Of a stretch of DNA of 64,000 nucleotides, positions 51,444-64,000 are shown in pieces. The notes beneath the pieces are model-generated. The model saw only the letters and a list, made by a program, of their open reading frames with translations. It did no database searches and was not told the origin of the DNA. The position numbers and the translations under genes are program-made. The stretch's first letter is position 1. The number at the start of each line of letters is the position of its first letter. Origin of the DNA: CAVYWD01 sp963772225 (GTDB lineage Bacteria > Myxococcota > Myxococcia > Myxococcales > UBA5297); assembly GCA_963772225.1 (NCBI GenBank), contig CAVYWD010000011.1, positions 434,001-498,000 on the forward strand, read 5' to 3'.

Positions 51444-51914
51444 CTACCAGCGGTAGTGGGCAAAGGCCTTGTTTGCCTCCGCCATTTTGTGCGTGTCCTC
51501 GCGCTTCTTCACCGCGTTGCCGCGGTTGTTGGCGGCGTCCATGATCTCACCCGCCAGCTTCTCGCGCATGGTCTTCTCGCCTCGGTCCTTCGAGTAGCCG
51601 ATGAGCCACCGCATGCCCAGCGCCACTCGCCGATCCTGGCGAACCTCGACCGGCACCTGATAGGTCGCGCCGCCGACGCGCCGGCTCTTCACCTCGAGCA
51701 CCGGCTTGATGTTCTCCAAGGCCTTCTTGAACACCTTCAGCGGCTCGTCCTTGGTCTTGTCCTGGACGATGTTGAGCGCGCCGTAGCAGATCATCTCCGC
51801 CGTCGAGCGCTTGCCCCGCCGCATCAGGTTGTTGATGAACTTGGTGACCAGGCGGTCCTGGAACTTGGGGTCGGGGAGGATCTTGCGCTTCTGTACTTCT
51901 CGGCGACGAGGCAT
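51444..51914 (-). CDS. rpsG: 30S ribosomal protein S7
   Basis: A 156-residue head-nucleating protein: MPRRREVQKRKILPDPKFQD, LVTKFINNLMRRGKRSTAEM, SRRVGGATYQVPVEVRQDRR, HKMAEANKAFAHYRW. In E. coli it represses the str operon. Length normal. Confidence 0.97.
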   Translation of the reverse strand: MPRRREVQKRKILPDPKFQDRLVTKFINNLMRRGKRSTAEMICYGALNIVQDKTKDEPLKVFKKALENIKPVLEVKSRRVGGATYQVPVEVRQDRRVALGMRWLIGYSKDRGEKTMREKLAGEIMDAANNRGNAVKKREDTHKMAEANKAFAHYRW

Positions 51915-51977
51915 CGTGTCTTCCTAAGTCGAAGGGAGTTGAGGTCGAGCGGGCGACCGGGCGTTCCGCTGCCCGCT

Positions 51978-52349
51978 CTAAGCCTGGCGCTTGGCGCCGT
52001 ACTTGGAGCGCCCCTGCTTGCGCCCCTGCACGCCGACCGAGTCGAGAGTCCCGCGGATGATGTGGTACCGGACACCGGGGAGGTCCTTGACACGGCCGCC
52101 TCGGATCATGACCACCGAGTGCTCCTGGAGGTTGTGGCCCACACCCGGGATGTAGCTCGTGACCTCGATGCCGTTGGTGAGGCGAACGCGAGCGACCTTG
52201 CGCAAGGCCGAGTTCGGCTTCTTGGGCGTGGTCGTGTACACGCGGGTGCAGACGCCGCGCTTCTGCGGGCTCTGCTGCAGCGCCGGGCTCTTGGTCCGGC
52301 TCTTCAGTTCGGTGCGGCCCTTGCGGACCAGCTGCGAGATTGTGGGCAT
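51978..52349 (-). CDS. rpsL: 30S ribosomal protein S12
   Basis: A 123-residue decoding-centre protein: MPTISQLVRKGRTELKSRTK, PQKRGVCTRVYTTTPKKPNS, PGVGHNLQEHSVVMIRGGRV. Lys residues in TPKKPNS and VKDLPG are the wild-type streptomycin-sensitive state. The ATG at 52349 is chosen since the longer frame upstream runs into the promoter. Confidence 0.97.
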   Translation of the reverse strand: MPTISQLVRKGRTELKSRTKSPALQQSPQKRGVCTRVYTTTPKKPNSALRKVARVRLTNGIEVTSYIPGVGHNLQEHSVVMIRGGRVKDLPGVRYHIIRGTLDSVGVQGRKQGRSKYGAKRQA

Positions 52350-52416
52350 TCTCGTTCTTTTCCGTTTTGCCGTCAGCGCCGCGTCGGGCGCAAGGTTGAC
52401 CCTCGAAGGGCGCGCC

Positions 52417-52444
52417 ATTCTAGTGAGTGCGCAACGCCTGTCAA
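52417..52444 (-). promoter_or_regulatory. sigma70-like promoter upstream of rpsL
   Basis: On the minus strand TTGACA (52439-52444) and TAGAAT (52417-52422) are 16 bases apart, an almost consensus pair. It lies about 65 bases before the rpsL start and after the rpoC hairpin, so the str genes need not depend on the rpoBC transcript. Confidence 0.75.
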
Positions 52445-52529
52445 GCCACTGCTGCTGCGATGTGACACGCCGGGACTTTCGCCCCCGCCGATTCAGACTC
52501 GAGCCCTCCGGGAAAGAGAGCTCGAGCCC

Positions 52530-52552
52530 CTGCCGCCGACCGAGCTCGGCAG
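52530..52552 (-). terminator. hairpin directly after rpoC
   Basis: CTGCCG (52530-52535) pairs with CGGCAG (52547-52552) immediately past the rpoC stop codon, ahead of the rpsL promoter. It is short and lacks a T tract. Confidence 0.4.
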
Positions 52553-56710
<4,158 letters not shown>

Positions 56711-56811
56711 GGACGTCTCCTCGAATTGGGAGTCTCTTCAGATTCGCTTTTGGCCAGAGCCCTCGTGATGCCGGGCGCCCGCGCTCCCACGGAGCGAAGG
56801 CGCCCTGAGGC

Positions 56812-61032
<4,221 letters not shown>

Positions 61033-61206
61033 CCAAGCTCCCATCACGGCCTTCGCAGGCAGCGCTGCTCGACGCATCGGGCACGCGCGCGCTTGGCCGT
61101 GGAACGGACTGCTGAAATCCGGACTCTAGTTCGGGGGACGTTCTCAGTAACCCAACATGGGAACGATCTTCTTCCCCGACTTTTTCAAGCCTTCTCGAAC
61201 GATAGA

Positions 61207-61239
61207 AGGAGGCCGAGGCGCTTTTCGCCCCGGCCTCCT
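61207..61239 (-). terminator. strong hairpin between rplL and rpoB (attenuator)
   Basis: A near-perfect 14-bp stem: AGGAGGCC/GGCCTCCT extended by six more pairs, with a five-base loop. It starts 18 bases after the rplL stop and is followed by TTCTATCG. An attenuator in this position lowers rpoBC expression relative to L7/L12 in E. coli; the same role here is inferred. Confidence 0.75.
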
Positions 61240-61256
61240 GACAACTGAGCGGCCGA

Positions 61257-61634
61257 CTACTTGATCTCGACAGTGGCGCCAGCGGCCGTGAGTTGGGCCT
61301 TGATCTTATCGGCCTCTTCCTTGCCCACGTTCTCCTTCACCGCCTTCGGGGCGCCCTCGACCAGGTCCTTGGCCTCTTTCAGGCCGAGCCCCGTGATGGC
61401 GCGCACTTCCTTGATGACGTTGATCTTGTTGGCGCCAGCGGCCGTGAGGACGACGTTGAACTCGGTCTGCGCCTCCTTGACCGGTGCGGCAGTCGCTCCG
61501 CCCGCCACGGCTGCCATTGCCACCGGGGCTGCGGCCGAGACTCCCCACTTCTGCTCCAACGTCTTCACGAGCTCGGCGGCCTCCATGATGGTGAGGCTGC
61601 TCAGGCTCTCCACGATTGCGTTCAAGTCAGGCAT
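61257..61634 (-). CDS. rplL: 50S ribosomal protein L7/L12
   Basis: A 125-residue stalk protein. The N-terminal dimerisation part (LNAIVESLSSLTIMEAAELV) is joined by an Ala-rich hinge (AAPVAMAAVAGGATAAPVKE) to the factor-binding domain (KTEFNVVL-like QTEFNVVLTAAGANKINVIK, GLGLKEAKDLVEGAPKAVKE). It recruits EF-G and EF-Tu. Confidence 0.97.
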   Translation of the reverse strand: MPDLNAIVESLSSLTIMEAAELVKTLEQKWGVSAAAPVAMAAVAGGATAAPVKEAQTEFNVVLTAAGANKINVIKEVRAITGLGLKEAKDLVEGAPKAVKENVGKEEADKIKAQLTAAGATVEIK

Positions 61635-61720
61635 TGCTTCATCTCCGAAGAACTAATTGAGCGGCGCGTGCGCCGCAGGGTTTTGTTGTTGCAGGTTCCC
61701 AAGGGGCGACCCTCGGAGGG

Positions 61721-62251
61721 CTAGCCCTTCTTGGCCTCCGCGTCGCCCCTCGCCTTGAGGACGCGTGCCAGGCTGCTCGCCGGCTGATTCAGGATGCTCA
61801 CAAGTTGCTGGGCAGGCCTGTTGAACATGCCGAGCAACATCGCTCGCAGCTCGGGGAGGGCGGGCATCTTGGACAGCGCCTCGACACCCTTCGCGTCGAT
61901 GACCTTGCCGTCCACCATCGCGCCGCGGACCTCGATGAGCTCCTTCTTCTTCTCGAGGAAGTCCTGAAGCGCCTTGGCAGGCGAGATAGGGTCTTCGTAG
62001 CCCAGGATGACGGCCGTCGGCCCCTCGAAGAACGGGTTGAGCACCTCGGCTTCGGTGCCCTTGGCAGCCCTCTTCGCCAGGGTGTTCTTGACGACCTTGA
62101 ACTCCACCTTCTGCGCCCGGAACTTCTTGCGCAAGTCCGTGACGGTCGCGACGTCGATGTTCTTGGGTGCCGCGACGATAGCCACCTTCGCCTTGGCGAA
62201 CTTGTCGTGCAGCGCGGAGATCATCTGCTCCTTTTCGCTTCTCTTTTGCAC
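61721..62251 (-). CDS. rplJ: 50S ribosomal protein L10
   Basis: About 176 residues; base of the L7/L12 stalk. RSEKEQMISALHDKFAKAKV, FKVVKNTLAKRAAKGTE and the C-terminal stalk-binding helix (RPAQQLVSILNQPASSLARV) are visible. The GTG at 62251 is preceded by AGGTGG eight bases upstream and fits the family N-terminus; GTGs at 62260 and 62263 are alternatives. A long leader precedes it. Confidence 0.95.
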   Translation of the reverse strand: MQKRSEKEQMISALHDKFAKAKVAIVAAPKNIDVATVTDLRKKFRAQKVEFKVVKNTLAKRAAKGTEAEVLNPFFEGPTAVILGYEDPISPAKALQDFLEKKKELIEVRGAMVDGKVIDAKGVEALSKMPALPELRAMLLGMFNRPAQQLVSILNQPASSLARVLKARGDAEAKKG

Positions 62252-62263
62252 CAGGATCACCAC

Positions 62264-62543
62264 CTTTCACTCTTGGAACAGGGGCCCGACGAGGGCCCTT
62301 CTGTCTGCCTGGCACAAGGAGCAGGGACCATCCAAAGGGAGCAACACCCCTTGCTCTTTCCCGTCTCGGCAGGCCTGGTCTCCCGAGGGAGGCCGTTTAA
62401 ACCGCTCACTCCGGTGCTGGAACCCCTCGCCCACACTGCCTAGGCGAGTCTCACGGGCCGCCAGCGCCTTCGCTCAGCGATGCCTGCTGTCTTGAACCAG
62501 GAACCGGACCAGTTTTTGCTAACCAACCCGGAAGTCGGGCGGC
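62264..62543 (-). promoter_or_regulatory. long untranslated leader of rplJ, probable L10 autoregulatory site
   Basis: About 280 bases between the promoter at 62544-62572 and rplJ, without a credible gene. On the minus strand it holds hairpins such as GGGCCC/GGGCCC near 62281-62297 and GGCCT.../...AGGCC near 62372-62394. In E. coli the equivalent leader binds the L10-L7/L12 complex for feedback control; here this is inferred from position and length. Confidence 0.55.
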
Positions 62544-62572
62544 GGTATAGCCGACCTTGCCGCCGCTGTCAA
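62544..62572 (-). promoter_or_regulatory. sigma70-like promoter upstream of rplJ
   Basis: On the minus strand TTGACA (62567-62572) and TATACC (62544-62549) have an ideal 17-base spacer. It lies directly after the rplA stop codon and would transcribe rplJL-rpoBC. Confidence 0.75.
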
Positions 62573-62579
62573 AGGGTCG

Positions 62580-63332
62580 CTACGCGGCCGCCTTGTGCGC
62601 GGCGGCGATCGCAGCGGTGTCGATCTTCACGGAGGGGCCCATGGTCGTGCTGACCGCCACTGCCTTGAGGTAGACGCCCTTCGCCGACGACGGCTTGGCC
62701 TTCATGATGACGTCCATCAGGACCGTGAAGTTCTCGTGCAGCTTGGCGGGCGCGAAGCTCGCCTTGCCCAGGCGCGCGTGGACGATGCCGGCCTTCTCGA
62801 CCCGGAACTCCACTTTGCCGCCCTTCAGCTCGCGGACCGCGCGGCCCACGTCCTGGGTCACGGTGCCGACCTTGGGGTTCGGCATGAGGCCGCGGGGGCC
62901 AAGGACCTTACCGAGGCGGCCGACGATCCCCATCATGTCCGGGGTCGCGACGGTCGCGTCGAAGTCGAGGAAGCCCTTGCTGATCTTGTCGCCGAGGTCC
63001 TCGGCGCCCACCACGTCGGCGCCCGCATCGGTAGCCTCCCGGGCCCGCTCGCCCTTGGCGAACACCGCGACGCGCATCGACTTGCCGGTCCCGTGCGGCA
63101 GGACCACGGCGCCGCGGACCATCTGGTCGGCGTGCTTGGGGTCGACGCCCAGGTTGATGGCCACTTCGACCGTCTCGTCGAATTGCTTGCGATCGGGCTT
63201 GCGGCTCTTGCCCTTGCGCGCCTCGAGGCGCTTGTCGTAGCCCTGCTTGAGCAAGTCGAACGCCTGCTCCACCGGGTACTTCTTGTTCCTGTCGATGAGC
63301 GCTGCCGCTGCCTCGTAGCCCTTGCCTGCCAT
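62580..63332 (-). CDS. rplA: 50S ribosomal protein L1
   Basis: A 250-residue mobile-stalk protein. KSRKPDRKQFDETVEVAINL, LPHGTGKSMRVAVFAKGERA and LGPRGLMPNPKVGTVTQDVG are diagnostic. The ATG at 63332 follows AAGGAG nine bases upstream. Slightly longer than the norm of about 230. In E. coli L1 represses the L11 operon. The C-terminus ends HKAAA. Confidence 0.97.
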   Translation of the reverse strand: MAGKGYEAAAALIDRNKKYPVEQAFDLLKQGYDKRLEARKGKSRKPDRKQFDETVEVAINLGVDPKHADQMVRGAVVLPHGTGKSMRVAVFAKGERAREATDAGADVVGAEDLGDKISKGFLDFDATVATPDMMGIVGRLGKVLGPRGLMPNPKVGTVTQDVGRAVRELKGGKVEFRVEKAGIVHARLGKASFAPAKLHENFTVLMDVIMKAKPSSAKGVYLKAVAVSTTMGPSVKIDTAAIAAAHKAAA

Positions 63333-63409
63333 GTCGCACTGCTCCTTGAAGGTGGTGTCGGCGAGCCGGCTCGCCAGCTCTCCCACCGCGTTCCCAAAAA
63401 GCCAAAGAC

Positions 63410-63856
63410 TCAGACGACGTCGATACCCATGGACCGCGCCGTGCCCTCGATGGTGCGCATCGCCGCCTCGAGGCTGGCCGCGGTCATGTCACTGAGCTTC
63501 ATCTTGGCGATGTCCTCGACCTGCTTCCGAGTGACCTTGCCGACCTTCTCCTTGCCCGGCTTGTGAGCGCCCGAGCCCTTCTTCTTCTCGGTGTGCAGTC
63601 CGGCCGCCTTCTTGAGCAGCACCGCCGCCGGCGGGGTCTTCAGCACGAAGCTAAAGGTGCGGTCGGAGTAGACGGTGATGATGACCGGAATGATGAGCCC
63701 GTCCTTGGCCTGCGCCTGGGTCTGGGCGTTGAACTCCTTGCAGAACCCCATGATGTTCACGCCGTGCTGGCCGAGCGCCGGCCCCACGGGGGGCGCGGGG
63801 TTCGCCTTGCCGGCGGGGATCTGCAGCTTGACTTGCCCAGTGACCTTCTTCGCCAT
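63410..63856 (-). CDS. rplK: 50S ribosomal protein L11
   Basis: A 148-residue protein of the GTPase-associated centre: VKLQIPAGKANPAPPVGPAL, GQHGVNIMGFCKEFNAQTQ, and C-terminal KLSDMTAASLEAAMRTIEGT binding the 23S thiostrepton loop. Length normal. 58 bp after nusG. Confidence 0.97.
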   Translation of the reverse strand: MAKKVTGQVKLQIPAGKANPAPPVGPALGQHGVNIMGFCKEFNAQTQAQAKDGLIIPVIITVYSDRTFSFVLKTPPAAVLLKKAAGLHTEKKKGSGAHKPGKEKVGKVTRKQVEDIAKMKLSDMTAASLEAAMRTIEGTARSMGIDVV

Positions 63857-63914
63857 GACGTCGTCTGCCTTTCCTCGTGGTTGTATGCGGGCGGGGACTC
63901 CCGCCCTCCCACGC

Positions 63915-64000
63915 TCAGGTCTTCTCCACCTGCATGAAGTCGAGCTCCACCGGCGTCGCGCGCCCGAAGATGGAGACGAGGACCTTGACCCGGCCCTTGT
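63915..64000 (-). CDS. nusG: transcription antitermination factor NusG, C-terminal end only
   Basis: The window edge cuts the gene; only the last 28 residues are visible: KGRVKVLVSIFGRATPVELD then FMQVEKT, the end of the KOW domain that contacts S10 or Rho. Stop TGA at 63915-63917. Its position before rplK is the conserved one. Confidence 0.93.
   Translation of the reverse strand, partial: KGRVKVLVSIFGRATPVELDFMQVEKT

Overview
This is a GC-rich window from a Gram-negative bacterium, most likely a member of the Myxococcota (formerly Deltaproteobacteria). The evidence is lipid A biosynthesis (lpxB), several outer-membrane barrel proteins, a Hanks-type kinase with a PP2C phosphatase, a PEGA-domain protein, a group-1 LEA/KGG-type microprotein and zinc-binding ribosomal protein variants. 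The phylum call is an inference from gene content and base composition. I saw no mobile element, CRISPR array, tRNA or rRNA.

Left part (1-31,300) is accessory and housekeeping DNA. It starts with the 3' part of an APC amino-acid permease, then a kinase-ammonium transporter pair facing a PP2C phosphatase, an ABC-F ATPase and a Uma2-family gene. Next is a four-gene envelope operon (lpxB, polyprenyl-phosphate glycosyltransferase, marC, MsbA-like exporter). Two outer-membrane proteins follow, then a PEGA protein with an SppA protease carrying a barrel-like N-terminal domain. Rightward genes then encode a PhoU-arsenate reductase fusion, a 57-residue LEA-like protein, a GH57 enzyme, a frameshifted GH15 enzyme and a membrane protein. 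A LigD system is split over two convergent genes (polymerase on +, phosphoesterase/ligase on -), and the ligase gene also looks frameshifted. A TPR lipoprotein, an FmdB zinc ribbon, an unknown membrane protein and truB complete this half.

Right part (31,300-64,000) is one long leftward run of translation and transcription genes: nusG (partial), rplK, rplA, rplJ, rplL, rpoB, rpoC, rpsL, rpsG, fusA, tuf, rpsJ, rplD, rplW, rplB, rpsS, rplV, rpsC, rplP, rpmC, rpsQ, rplN, rplX, rplE, rpsN, rpsH, rplF, rplR, rpsE, rpmD, rplO, secY, adk, map, infA, rpmJ, rpsM, rpsK, rpsD, rpoA, rplQ. Good sigma70-like promoters lie before rplJ, rpsL and fusA, and hairpins follow rplL, rpoC, rpsG, tuf, rpsJ and rplQ. 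The striking anomaly is that rplC (L3), normally between rpsJ and rplD, is absent there and elsewhere in the window. Many of these proteins also carry Ala/Pro- or Lys/Glu-rich tails not usual for their families.

The most interesting items are the missing rplC, the PhoU-ArsC fusion, the barrel-SppA fusion, the small LEA-like protein, the kinase/Amt/phosphatase module, and two single-base frameshifts within about 2.4 kb.
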